NCBI RefSeq assembly: GCF_019091455.1
Contig: NZ_JAGXJN010000018.1
Coordinates: forward strand, 62,001 to 126,000
Direction: 5' to 3'
DNA: 64,000 nucleotides
From: Chitinophaga sp. GbtcB8
GTDB taxonomy: Bacteria > Bacteroidota > Bacteroidia > Chitinophagales > Chitinophagaceae
A program made the translations under genes and the position numbers. How positions within the stretch are numbered: the stretch's first letter is position 1; each line of letters starts with the position of its first letter. This document shows positions 45,296 to 54,700 of the stretch, one piece after another. The notes under the pieces are model-generated. The model made no database searches. It was given only the letters and a program-made list of their open reading frames with translations, and had not been told where the DNA came from.

Positions 45296-47698
45296 ATGAA
45301 TAGATTTTATTTAGCGAATCCGGAAGAGGAGATGGAGTTTATGCCGATAATCCCTTTGAACGAGGATGTTGATGGTCAGGAAGATGATAAAATACCCGAT
45401 GAACTTTCCATATTACCATTAAGAAATACAGTTCTGTTTCCCGGTGTGGTATTGCCCATTACCGTAGGCAGGGACAAATCTATAAAGGCGGTGAATGATG
45501 CGTACCGGACTGACAAATTGATTGGTGTGGTAGCGCAAAAAGACAGTACGGTAGAAGATCCTATAATTGCCGATCTGGCCAGCGTAGGCACTGTAGCCCG
45601 CATTGTAAAGCTCATTAAAATGCCGGACGGCGGCACCACCATCATTATACAGGGGCGCAAACGTTTTAAGATAGATGCCATCACAACGGAAGATCCGTAT
45701 TTCAAAGCCAACATTACCATATTAAACGATGAAGTAGGAGAGGACGACGCCGAGTTTGACGCCTACATTTCATCTATTAAGGACCTGGCCGGGCAGATCA
45801 TCCAGCTATCGCCCAACTTACCGTCTGAAGCCAGCGTAATATTAAAGAATATTGAAAATGCAGCCTTCCTGGTGCACTTTGTTTCCTCTAACCTGAACAG
45901 TGAATTAAAAGATAAACAGGAACTGCTGGAGATCAACAACCTGCGCACCCGTGCAGAAACCCTGCTGAAGTTATTGCAGGTAGAGCTGCAGCTGGCAGAG
46001 CTGAAAAATAAGATCACCAACAAAACCAAAGCCGACCTGGATAAGCAGCAGCGGGAATACTTCCTGCAGCAGCAGCTGAAATCCATTAAGGAAGAACTGG
46101 GCGGTGATACCAATGATCGCGAGATCCGCGAAATGCAGCGCAAAGCAGAACAGAAAAAGTGGACAGAATCTGCTGCAGACCTGTTCCGTAAAGGAGTGGA
46201 AAAGCTGGAGCGCATGCATCCCAGCACACCGGATTACAGCGTGGTGTACAACCACCTTGACCTTATGCTGGACCTGCCCTGGCAGGAGTATACCCTGGAT
46301 AGCTACGACCTGAAGAAAGCGCAGAAAGTGCTGGATAATGACCATTACGGGATGGACAAGATCAAAGAACGCATCCTTGAATACCTCGCCGTACTGAAGC
46401 TGAAGGGGGATATGAAATCGCCTATCCTGTGTTTTGTGGGCCCTCCGGGTATTGGTAAAACATCCTTAGGCCGTTCTATTGCCAATGCTATTGGCCGTAA
46501 ATATGTACGTTTAAGCTTAGGCGGTTTGCATGATGAAAGCGAGATCCGCGGCCACCGTAAAACCTATATCGGGGCGATGCCTGGCCGCATTTTGCAATCC
46601 ATCCGCAAAACAAGATCCTCCAACCCGGTAATGATCCTGGATGAGATAGATAAGATAGGCAATGATTTCCGTGGCGATCCCAGCTCCGCATTACTGGAAG
46701 TGCTGGATCCTGAGCAGAACAGCACCTTTTACGATAATTACCTGGAGCTGGAATATGACCTGAGCAAAGTATTGTTCATTGCTACTGCCAATAATATTGC
46801 GGCTATAAACCCTGCCCTGCGTGACCGTTTGGAGATCATTGACCTGAGCGGGTATTCAATAGAGGAAAAGGTGGAAATAGCCAAACGCCATCTGGTGCCC
46901 AAACAGCGGGAAATGCATGGCCTGAAGGATGTGAAGATCAAATTTCCCGGCCAGGTGCTTACTAAAATGGTACAGGAATATACCCGGGAAAGCGGCGTAC
47001 GTGAGCTGGACCGTTTACTGGCATCTATAATGCGCTCCCTGGCTAAGAATGTAGCGCTGGATGAGAAGCTGCCTGATACGCTTACCGAAGAAATGCTGGC
47101 TAAGATCCTGGGCAAATCCCGCTACTCCAACGAGCTGTATAAAGTAGGGAACCCTCCTGGTGTGGCTGTAGGCCTGGCCTGGACCTATGTAGGCGGCGAT
47201 ATACTGTTTATAGAAACCAGCCTGAGCGAAGGTAAGGGAGAATTAAAGCTGACGGGTAATTTAGGGAACGTGATGAAGGAATCTGTGTCCACGGCGCTGA
47301 GCTACCTGCAGGCCAATGCTTCAGATTATAAGATAGATCCAAAAGTATTTGCGCATAAAAATGTGCATGTGCACGTGCCGGAAGGCGCTGTACCTAAAGA
47401 TGGCCCCAGTGCAGGCGTAACTATGCTAACCGCATTATCTTCTGCCTACACCGGCCGTAAGGTAAAACCTTACCTGGCCATGACGGGTGAAATTACCCTG
47501 CGCGGACAAGTATTACCGGTAGGTGGCATCAAGGAAAAAATACTGGCTGCCAAACGCGCCGGTATTAAGGAAATATTGCTTTGCTGGCAGAATGAGAAAG
47601 ATATTAAAGACATTAACCCGGACTATATCAAAGGCCTGAAGTTCCATTTTGTAAAAGAAATGACGCAGGTGCTGGATATAGCGCTGCTGAAGAAGTAA
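45296..47698 (+). CDS. lon: ATP-dependent Lon protease
   Basis: Cytosolic AAA+ protease for misfolded and regulatory proteins. 800 residues, usual for LonA. The N-terminal substrate domain (about 35-240) starts with LSILPLRNTVLFPGVVLP. A coiled segment is followed by the ATPase: Walker A GPPGIGKTS, Walker B VMILDEIDKIG, and the sensor region FIATANN. The catalytic Ser is in PKDGPSAGVTM and Lys in GGIKEKILAAKRAG. A hairpin terminator lies in the heptad array downstream. Confidence 0.98.
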   Translation: MNRFYLANPEEEMEFMPIIPLNEDVDGQEDDKIPDELSILPLRNTVLFPGVVLPITVGRDKSIKAVNDAYRTDKLIGVVAQKDSTVEDPIIADLASVGTVARIVKLIKMPDGGTTIIIQGRKRFKIDAITTEDPYFKANITILNDEVGEDDAEFDAYISSIKDLAGQIIQLSPNLPSEASVILKNIENAAFLVHFVSSNLNSELKDKQELLEINNLRTRAETLLKLLQVELQLAELKNKITNKTKADLDKQQREYFLQQQLKSIKEELGGDTNDREIREMQRKAEQKKWTESAADLFRKGVEKLERMHPSTPDYSVVYNHLDLMLDLPWQEYTLDSYDLKKAQKVLDNDHYGMDKIKERILEYLAVLKLKGDMKSPILCFVGPPGIGKTSLGRSIANAIGRKYVRLSLGGLHDESEIRGHRKTYIGAMPGRILQSIRKTRSSNPVMILDEIDKIGNDFRGDPSSALLEVLDPEQNSTFYDNYLELEYDLSKVLFIATANNIAAINPALRDRLEIIDLSGYSIEEKVEIAKRHLVPKQREMHGLKDVKIKFPGQVLTKMVQEYTRESGVRELDRLLASIMRSLAKNVALDEKLPDTLTEEMLAKILGKSRYSNELYKVGNPPGVAVGLAWTYVGGDILFIETSLSEGKGELKLTGNLGNVMKESVSTALSYLQANASDYKIDPKVFAHKNVHVHVPEGAVPKDGPSAGVTMLTALSSAYTGRKVKPYLAMTGEITLRGQVLPVGGIKEKILAAKRAGIKEILLCWQNEKDIKDINPDYIKGLKFHFVKEMTQVLDIALLKK

Positions 47699-47709
47699 TT
47701 AGAGGTTAC

Positions 47710-47854
47710 GCTGAATGCTTAAGGCCTAACGCTGAACGCCTGATGCTGAACGCTGATGTAAGTATACTACATGAAGCGTTCGTAGCATCAGGCGTTATTT
47801 TTTTCTGCATGGGGCATTAAGCGTTAAGCCTTCTGCGTTATGCGTTGGGCGCAT
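47710..47854. repeat. Double heptad array with terminator hairpin after lon
   Basis: Seven units of GCTNAAN type from 47710 to 47758, and seven units of the complementary type from 47806 to 47854. Inside, AACGCCTGATGCT (47735-47747) pairs perfectly with AGCATCAGGCGTT (47784-47796), followed by T7: a classic terminator of lon made from repeat units. The left array starts 12 bases after the lon stop. Confidence 0.9.
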
Positions 47855-47896
47855 TTCGTAACTGATAATTCGTAATTATTCCTAATTTGTGTCTTA

Positions 47897-48949
47897 ATGT
47901 TACGCCGCGCTTCTTTCCTCATCCTCAGTATCCTATGTATCTCTTCCCTGGGTTTTGCGCAGGTGCTGGGGGGCAAAAGCGTTTTCCCTTTCCTGGACCT
48001 GCCGGCTGCTCCGCAGCTTACCGCCTTGGGTAGCATGAATGTAAGCCAGCAGAATAATGATCTTTCCCTGACGCTGGTAAATCCCGCTTTGCTGCGCCCT
48101 TCCATGCACGGGCATTTACAGGTGAACTATACCAGCTATTTTGCGGATGTGAATTATGGTCATGCCATGCTGGGATATTATGCGGATAAGCTGCAAACCA
48201 CTTTCGCCGGCAGCGTGCAATATGTACATTATGGTACGCTTACACAAACAGATGCTGCGGGCAATGTGCAGGGCACTTTTAAACCGCGGGATATTGCATG
48301 GCAGCTATCGGCCAGCCGCCAGTATTTGGAGCGCTGGTATTATGGCATCAATTTAAAATATATCCATTCCCGTTATCAGCAATATGGTTCCAGCGGTTTG
48401 GCGGCAGACGTGGGTATTACTTACCAGGATACCGCCCGGCAGCTGCAAATAGGGCTGGTGGCCCGTAATATGGGCGCCCAGCTAAGCAGTTATGTGAATG
48501 ATAATAAAGAGCCTTTACCCTTTGATCTGCAGATAGGTATTTCCAAACGCCTGCAGCATTTACCGTTGCAGCTTTCCGCTACCTTGCATCACTTATACCA
48601 GTTTGATATCCGTTATGCGGATCCTGCGCTGGAAGATGAAGGGTTGGTTTCAAACGGGGATACGACCGGTACCGGCAGCAAAACATTTGATAAGCTGTTC
48701 CGCCATGTAGTGCTGGCCGCCCAGTGGGAGATAGGGCGGTATGTTGAGCTGACCGTATCTTACAACCATTTACGCCGGCAGGAGCTGGCTGTATCCGGGC
48801 AGCAGGGCCTGGGCGGGTTTGGCGCAGGCATCGGTATTGTTACAAAAAAGATCCAGCTACGGTATGCCCGCTCCTGGTACCAGCGCGCAGCCGCTTTTAA
48901 CCAGTTAGGTATTAACTTTCCTTTACAGCAGTGGGGATTGCTAAACTAA
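47897..48949 (+). CDS. porQ: Type IX secretion system protein PorQ
   Basis: Outer-membrane barrel of the T9SS attachment complex (with PorU, PorV, PorZ), 350 residues. The signal peptide ends GFAQ. It is followed by the family hallmark VFPFLDLPAAPQLTALGS and N-P-A-L in TLVNPALL, as in PorQ/PorV relatives. Strands alternate to a C-terminal LGINFPLQQWGLLN. Its role is inferred from family. Other T9SS parts in the window are the SprF-like and CTD proteins near 51.7-58.7 kb. Confidence 0.88.
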   Translation: MLRRASFLILSILCISSLGFAQVLGGKSVFPFLDLPAAPQLTALGSMNVSQQNNDLSLTLVNPALLRPSMHGHLQVNYTSYFADVNYGHAMLGYYADKLQTTFAGSVQYVHYGTLTQTDAAGNVQGTFKPRDIAWQLSASRQYLERWYYGINLKYIHSRYQQYGSSGLAADVGITYQDTARQLQIGLVARNMGAQLSSYVNDNKEPLPFDLQIGISKRLQHLPLQLSATLHHLYQFDIRYADPALEDEGLVSNGDTTGTGSKTFDKLFRHVVLAAQWEIGRYVELTVSYNHLRRQELAVSGQQGLGGFGAGIGIVTKKIQLRYARSWYQRAAAFNQLGINFPLQQWGLLN

Positions 48950-49054
48950 TGTGCAGATGTGCAAATATGCATATGTGCAGATGAATGTGCTGATGTGTTA
49001 TATGCTAATGTGCTGGTAATACATCTGCACATCTGCATATTTGCACATTTTTTA
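48948..49054. repeat. Octad-repeat hairpin, word ATGTGCAG
   Basis: Similar in plan to the heptad elements but with an 8-base period (ATGTGCAG, ATGTGCAA, ATATGCAT). A 27-base segment of the left arm matches the complement of the right arm with one mismatch. It starts in the porQ stop codon and ends at the pdxJ stop. Likely a bidirectional terminator. Confidence 0.85.
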
Positions 49055-49783
49055 ATCTGCCAGCTGCCTCTTATATAACTGGATAGTATTTTCCAGCCCC
49101 AGGTACAGCGCATCACACACCAGGGCATGCCCGATAGACACTTCTTTTAACTGGGGAATATGCAGCTTAAAAAAGCGCAGGTTATCCAGGTTCAGGTCAT
49201 GGCCGGCATTGAGCTCCAGGCCAAGGGTTACTGCTTCCCGGGCGGTATTCTTATAATCATTGAACAGCTGCAGGTTCTGCGGCTGGGTATAAGCATTGGC
49301 ATATTCTTCCGCATAAGGGCCGGTGTATAGCTCAATACGGTCAGCGCCGGCGCTTTTGGCGCCTGCTACTTTATCAACCTGTGCATTCAGGAAAATAGAT
49401 ACGCGGATGCCGGCTTTTTTTAACTGGCCTATCACATCTTTCAGGAAAGCCTGGTGTTTGACTGTATCCCAGCCCGTGTTGGAGGTAATGGCATCCGGCG
49501 GGTCGGGTACCAGTGTGCATTGGTGCGGTTTTACAGCCAGCACCAGCTCCATAAATTCCCGGGAAGGGTAGCCTTCTATATTAAACTCAGTGGTAACCAG
49601 TGGTTTCAGGTCCCATACATCCTGGTAGCGGATGTGCCGCTGGTCGGGGCGGGGGTGTACGGTTATACCTTCTGCACCAAAACGCTCACAGTCCTGGGCT
49701 ACTTTTAATAGATCGGGCATATTGCCGCCGCGCGCATTACGCAGAGTGGCAAACTTGTTAATGTTAACGCTTAATTTGGTCAT
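49052..49783 (-). CDS. pdxJ: Pyridoxine 5'-phosphate synthase
   Basis: Condenses 1-deoxyxylulose-5-phosphate with 3-amino-1-hydroxyacetone phosphate to PNP (DXP-dependent vitamin B6 route). A 243-residue TIM barrel. Family marks: LSVNINKFATLRNARGG, EGITVHPRPDQRHIRYQD, TLVPDPPDA, and GLELNAGHDL, with SIGHALVCDALYLGLE at the end. A -7 box only 4 bases ahead of ATG points to a leaderless mRNA. Confidence 0.97.
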   Translation of the reverse strand: MTKLSVNINKFATLRNARGGNMPDLLKVAQDCERFGAEGITVHPRPDQRHIRYQDVWDLKPLVTTEFNIEGYPSREFMELVLAVKPHQCTLVPDPPDAITSNTGWDTVKHQAFLKDVIGQLKKAGIRVSIFLNAQVDKVAGAKSAGADRIELYTGPYAEEYANAYTQPQNLQLFNDYKNTAREAVTLGLELNAGHDLNLDNLRFFKLHIPQLKEVSIGHALVCDALYLGLENTIQLYKRQLAD

Positions 49784-49787
49784 GGCG

Positions 49788-49795
49788 CAAAGGTA
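49788..49795 (-). promoter_or_regulatory. -7 box abutting the pdxJ start
   Basis: TACCTTTG on the minus strand matches TAnnTTTG and ends 4 bases before the pdxJ ATG. Transcription would start at or near the start codon. A -33 TTG is not clear. Confidence 0.5.
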
Positions 49796-49908
49796 AATAA
49801 CAATGGATAATTAAACAGCTATAAAGCAGAATAGTGAAGGCTGCGTTCCGGACGGAACATGACCTCCACTATTGCTGTTAAATTATTCCCTTTTCCTTAT
49901 ATAAAAAC

Positions 49909-51237
49909 TTAGTACCTGTAGTAATCAGGTTTGTAAGGACCTGCTGCAGGAATACCCAGGTATTCAGACTGGGCGCTGGTCAGCACATCCAGCTCAACAC
50001 CCACTTTTTTCAGGTGCAGGCGGGCAACTTTCTCATCCAGGTGTTTGGGCAGCACGTATACTTTATTTTCGTACTGATCATTGTTCAGCCACAGCTCCAG
50101 CTGTGCCAGTACCTGGTTGGTAAAGGAGTTGCTCATTACAAAAGAAGGGTGGCCTGTAGCGCAACCCAGGTTCACCAGGCGGCCTTCTGCCAGCAGGATG
50201 ATGTCTTTACCATCAATGGTATATTTATCTACCTGCGGTTTGATCTCAACTTTGGTTTTACCGTAGTTCTTGTTCAGCCAGGCAACATCTATTTCAATAT
50301 CAAAGTGGCCGATATTGGAAACGATGCATTTGTCTTTCATGGCTTTAAAGTGCTCGCCGGTAATGATATCGCGGCAACCGGTAGTGGTTACAATAATATC
50401 AGCTTCTTTAACGGCATCAGCCATTTTCTTTACTTCATAACCTTCCATAGCAGCCTGCAGGGCGCAGATGGGGTCAATTTCAGTAACGATCACACGGGCG
50501 CCGGCGCCTCTCAGGGATTCGGCAGAGCCTTTGCCCACATCGCCAAAACCTGCAACTACCGCTACTTTACCGGCAATCATGACATCGGTAGCACGGCGGA
50601 TAGCATCCACACAGGATTCGCGGCAACCGTATTTGTTATCAAATTTGGATTTGGTAACAGAATCATTGATGTTGATAGCAGGTAAGGGCAGGGTACCGTT
50701 CTTCATGCGGTCGTATAAGCGGTGAACACCGGTAGTGGTTTCTTCGCTTAATCCTTTTATATGCTGTATCAGTTCAGTGTAAGTATCCAGCACCATGTTG
50801 GTCAGGTCACCACCGTCGTCCAGGATCATGTTCAAAGGGCGGTCGGCGCTGCCAAAGAACAGGGTTTGTTCTATACACCAGTCAAATTCTTCAGCGTTCA
50901 TACCTTTCCAGGCAAAAACCGGGATACCGGCAGCGGCAATGGCAGCAGCGGCATGGTCCTGTGTGGAAAAGATGTTGCAGGAGCTCCAGCGAACTTCTGC
51001 ACCCAGGTGTACCAGGGTTTCAATGAGCACGGCCGTTTGTATGGTCATGTGCAGGCAGCCTGCTACGCGGGCGCCTTTCAGGGGTTTGGAAGCGCCATAT
51101 TCTTCTCTCAAAGACATGAGGCCCGGCATTTCGGCTTCTGCCAGCTCAATTTCCTTCCGACCCCATTCGGCCAAAGACATATCTTTTACCTTATACTGAA
51201 GGCTAAAGTCAATGTTGGATTTAGCGATTGTTGACAT
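49909..51237 (-). CDS. ahcY: Adenosylhomocysteinase
   Basis: Hydrolyses S-adenosylhomocysteine to adenosine and homocysteine in the methyl cycle. 442 residues with the NAD-binding GFGDVGKGSAESLRGAGARV. Other marks are LHMTIQTAVLIETL, SSCNIFSTQDHAAAAIA and the C-terminal KPDYYRY tail that reaches the neighbour subunit. A -7 box 18 bases upstream of the start is the likely promoter. No SAH riboswitch is visible. Confidence 0.98.
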   Translation of the reverse strand: MSTIAKSNIDFSLQYKVKDMSLAEWGRKEIELAEAEMPGLMSLREEYGASKPLKGARVAGCLHMTIQTAVLIETLVHLGAEVRWSSCNIFSTQDHAAAAIAAAGIPVFAWKGMNAEEFDWCIEQTLFFGSADRPLNMILDDGGDLTNMVLDTYTELIQHIKGLSEETTTGVHRLYDRMKNGTLPLPAININDSVTKSKFDNKYGCRESCVDAIRRATDVMIAGKVAVVAGFGDVGKGSAESLRGAGARVIVTEIDPICALQAAMEGYEVKKMADAVKEADIIVTTTGCRDIITGEHFKAMKDKCIVSNIGHFDIEIDVAWLNKNYGKTKVEIKPQVDKYTIDGKDIILLAEGRLVNLGCATGHPSFVMSNSFTNQVLAQLELWLNNDQYENKVYVLPKHLDEKVARLHLKKVGVELDVLTSAQSEYLGIPAAGPYKPDYYRY

Positions 51238-51254
51238 GCTTTTACGATTTTGGG

Positions 51255-51262
51255 CAAATCTA
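51255..51262 (-). promoter_or_regulatory. -7 box for ahcY
   Basis: TAGATTTG on the minus strand matches TAnnTTTG, 17 bases before the ahcY start codon. No obvious -33. Confidence 0.5.
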
Positions 51263-51347
51263 CCGTTAATTTATTTTATAGCGTAATGCTCAGTAGAAAA
51301 ATCCAGAATACTGTCTGCCAGTAGTAATTTGTTCCATTTACCCGAGG

Positions 51348-51500
51348 TTTTCCACATTTTACCCGTAAAAAATTCTAGCACAAACAAAGTCTGGGGCTGC
51401 ATTCCGGGCTGTACGGTTATCCCCGTAGTTGTTAACATAGTGTGGAAAAATTAAATTTAATTGTTTTGATATATTTATTTTATATAAATTTGATATGGAT
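51348..51500. other. AT-rich region with DnaA-box-like motifs and a promoter candidate
   Basis: TTTTCCACA (51348-51356) and its inverse TGTGGAAAA (51441-51449), each one base from TTATCCACA, flank TTATCCCCG (51417-51425). A 50-base A/T-rich stretch follows (51451-51500), containing TTG at 51461 and TAAATTTG at 51485-51492 (21-base spacer), a possible promoter for the giant gene with a leader of about 240 nt. The remaining gap to 51743 shows no gene. Confidence 0.35.
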
Positions 51501-51743
51501 TTAATATGACAGAAGCCCTATCTATCGGCACATCCAACCTACAACTGTAAGCTAAGATGTTGATATATAAGGCTTGTACGCCAATAATGGCGGGACAAGG
51601 GCCAACCCATACAGCAAATATGACATGTACGCTAACAGGGGTTATATGAAAGATCGGTTTCATTGCGCCGCTATATCTGTTGGATTTAAAATAAGATGGA
51701 TGATTAGAAATTTACATGCCTTATGTTAGTGCTGTCCTATACA

Positions 51744-54700
51744 ATGAAAAGCAATACCCGGGTGGTTTGCGCTAAAGCCGTGCAATGGCTGCTGCGAAAA
51801 CTGCTGGTAGGTGCCCTTCTGCTATTAGCCGGCAGTCCAGTAAGCGCCCAGGTAATTGAAACTATTAATGAAACGGGAGGCACTATTGCCGATCCGGGTT
51901 TAAAGATCGAAATTCTTGCAGATGGCTCGTTCCGGGTGTACCGCCTGGGTATGAGCCAAACCTATGAAGGCACGGATGATCCCCGGGGTATTGCTACGTT
52001 CATAGGTATGAACGAATTTATTTCGGGCGATCCGCGCCAGGTAAAACAAGTGAACTGGGGTTTTGTCTCTCCCCAATCCGGTTTAGGTACCCCGGCCTCT
52101 CCGTGGAAAGTGCAAATGGTTGGTAATGTGGTAAATTTCAGAGCTGATGGGCAGAACACTATCATCTGTGACCTGAGTTATGTAAAAGACCAGCCTTATT
52201 ATATATTAAACTACACGATCGCTGCTATTACAGACAAGCTGACCGTTCATGCACACCTGTTCCTGGCAGAACATGCTGTACTGGATGCCATCACCGGTGA
52301 CTGGGGTGGCAACAGCGCCTGTACCAAAGGTTTAGGTCCGGATTACCCGGGCCCTTATAATACTATAGGTGTGTATCGCGATGATCCCTGCGGCAGCTAT
52401 CCTACAGGCCGTTCGCACGTGCTGCGTATGAAGAACGGCTTTACCTCCTTCATGGCTACTGATGCTGCCGGTATGGTTTCCAACATACCGGAAAGCTGTA
52501 CGTTACCTAATATTTATAATAACACCTATGATGGTACAGAGAATGGTATCATTGTGCATAAAGATATGGGCGATGTATTTGGGGGTAATGTGAATGCAGA
52601 AAGAGTGTATACAGCCCGTATCCTGTCCGGTTACGGAAGCACCATGACAGATCTTGATGGTGTTACCGGTATAGACAGTGTGCCCCCTGCCGTAACCCGC
52701 CAGCTAACTATTGCATTTGAAAAAGATACCGCTTCCGGCATGGAAGGGGATATCCGTCATAGTGCAGATAACCTGAAAATAAAAGTATACAACGGCAGTA
52801 ATACACAAACCATTGTAGTTACGGCTCCGTTATATGTACCGGTAATTGCTGCACCTACAGGCGCCAATCCCGGCATAGCGGGCGTAGATTATGAATGCAA
52901 GCGTGGTATTATGATACCGCCCGGCAGCTATAATAACACCGGGAAGCTGATCAGTGTGGATACCAGTGTTATGATACTGGGTAATACCAATTTGCAGAAC
53001 AACCGCACCATGACCTTAACGCTGGATAATAGTGTTAATAATAACCTGGTGAAGGTGAACACTTCTAACAATGTACTAACCTATACCATTAAGGATGATG
53101 AATCAAAGAGCATCACCTTAAATATGCCGGTAGAAGTGGATGAAGGCCAAAACGCCAGTGCAACAGTAAGCCTGCCTTCCGGCGTACTGGCTGCTGCCGA
53201 TATAACTGTTACGCTTACACGCAAAGCGACCTCCACCACTTCGGCTTCAGATGTGGTATTACCTGCCAGCGTAGTAATTAAGCAAAACACCAACTCTGCC
53301 ACCTTTACCTTCCAGGCGCAGAGTGATAAGATCCTGGAATACCTGGAAACACTGGAAGTACAGGCAGATGCTACTGTGTTAGGGCTGCCGCAAACGGCCA
53401 GTGCTTCCGTGAATATTAAAGACCGCACTTATGATGATCCGGCCAACCGCATTATTACCATGCGGCCGGTACCGGGTATTACGGTAACAGAGCCTTACAA
53501 CGGCGGCCTGCAATTCAGCCTGCCGGCCGGGGTAACCACCGACATACCGATCAACATTACGCTGGGGGTTATGCATGCTGATCCGCAGTCCACAGCATCC
53601 GCATCTGATTATACGATTGCCAGCACTGCATTCTCTATCAACAGCGGCAATTCTGTAACCATACCGTTTACCGTAATAGATGATAACCTGGCAGAAGGCA
53701 CTGAGAAATTACATGTAACGGCTACGGCTACAGATGTGCTGTCACGCCCATACAACTTTACGCCGTATGATATACAAATACTGGATGATGACGCTAACGC
53801 GCTGCAGATACAGCCTACTGCCGGACAAACAGAGATGACAGAAGGCGGCGCAGCGGTTACCTTTACCGTAAGCCTGCCTGCAGGTACTACTGCCAGCGCA
53901 GATATTCCGCTTAGCATTACGCTTTCCGGCGAAGGTACAGCGGCCGACATCAGCGCATTACCGGATGCGGCATTTAAAATACCATCCGGCGCCAACAACG
54001 CTACCTTCACCATCAATGCGCTGACAGATAACCTGTTGGAAGGCGATGAAAGCCTGACGCTGAATGGCAACTCCAGCGACTTTACGGTGAAACCCTATAC
54101 CATCACCATCAAAGACGCCACCTGGAGCGATCCGAACAACCGCAAGCTGCAACTCAGCATCGCCAGCAGCCCTATCAAGGAAGGCAATAACAGTGCGCTG
54201 AAGGTTGGTTTTGTAAATAATATAATTGCAGGTAAGCCCATTGTGGTTACCTTAACACATAACACCGGTTCTGTAGCCAGCGCTACGGATTATACGCTGG
54301 CCTCCACCACTATTACCATTCCTGCCGGACAGCGGGAAATAACAGTGCCTGGTTTTATTACTGCACAAACAGACCTGATACTGGAAAAGAGTGAAAGCTT
54401 TACGCTGGATGGCGCATCTTCCGACATCCCCAGCTTAACCGTTGCTCCTGACAGTGCATATATTGATGATGCCACCGGCGATAATGCAGTGAATAAGGTA
54501 ATAACCATTGCCGCACAACAGGCGGTAATGAATGAAGGCACCGGTTACACGGTTACGTATAGCCTGCCCGCTGGCATTACCACGGAAGTGCCCATTCATA
54601 TTACGCCTAAAACCGGCACCGGCTCAACTGCAGCAGATACAGATTATACCTTTACTACTATACCACCGCTGGATAAAGGCAATCCTGCTGTAACCGGTAC

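Noticed and set aside
51238..51480. SAH riboswitch upstream of ahcY
   Set aside because: The -7 box predicts a leader of about 10 nt, too short, and no matching fold is seen.
51475..51663. 62-codon minus-strand frame ahead of the giant gene
   Set aside because: It lies in a promoter-rich gap, without coding character.
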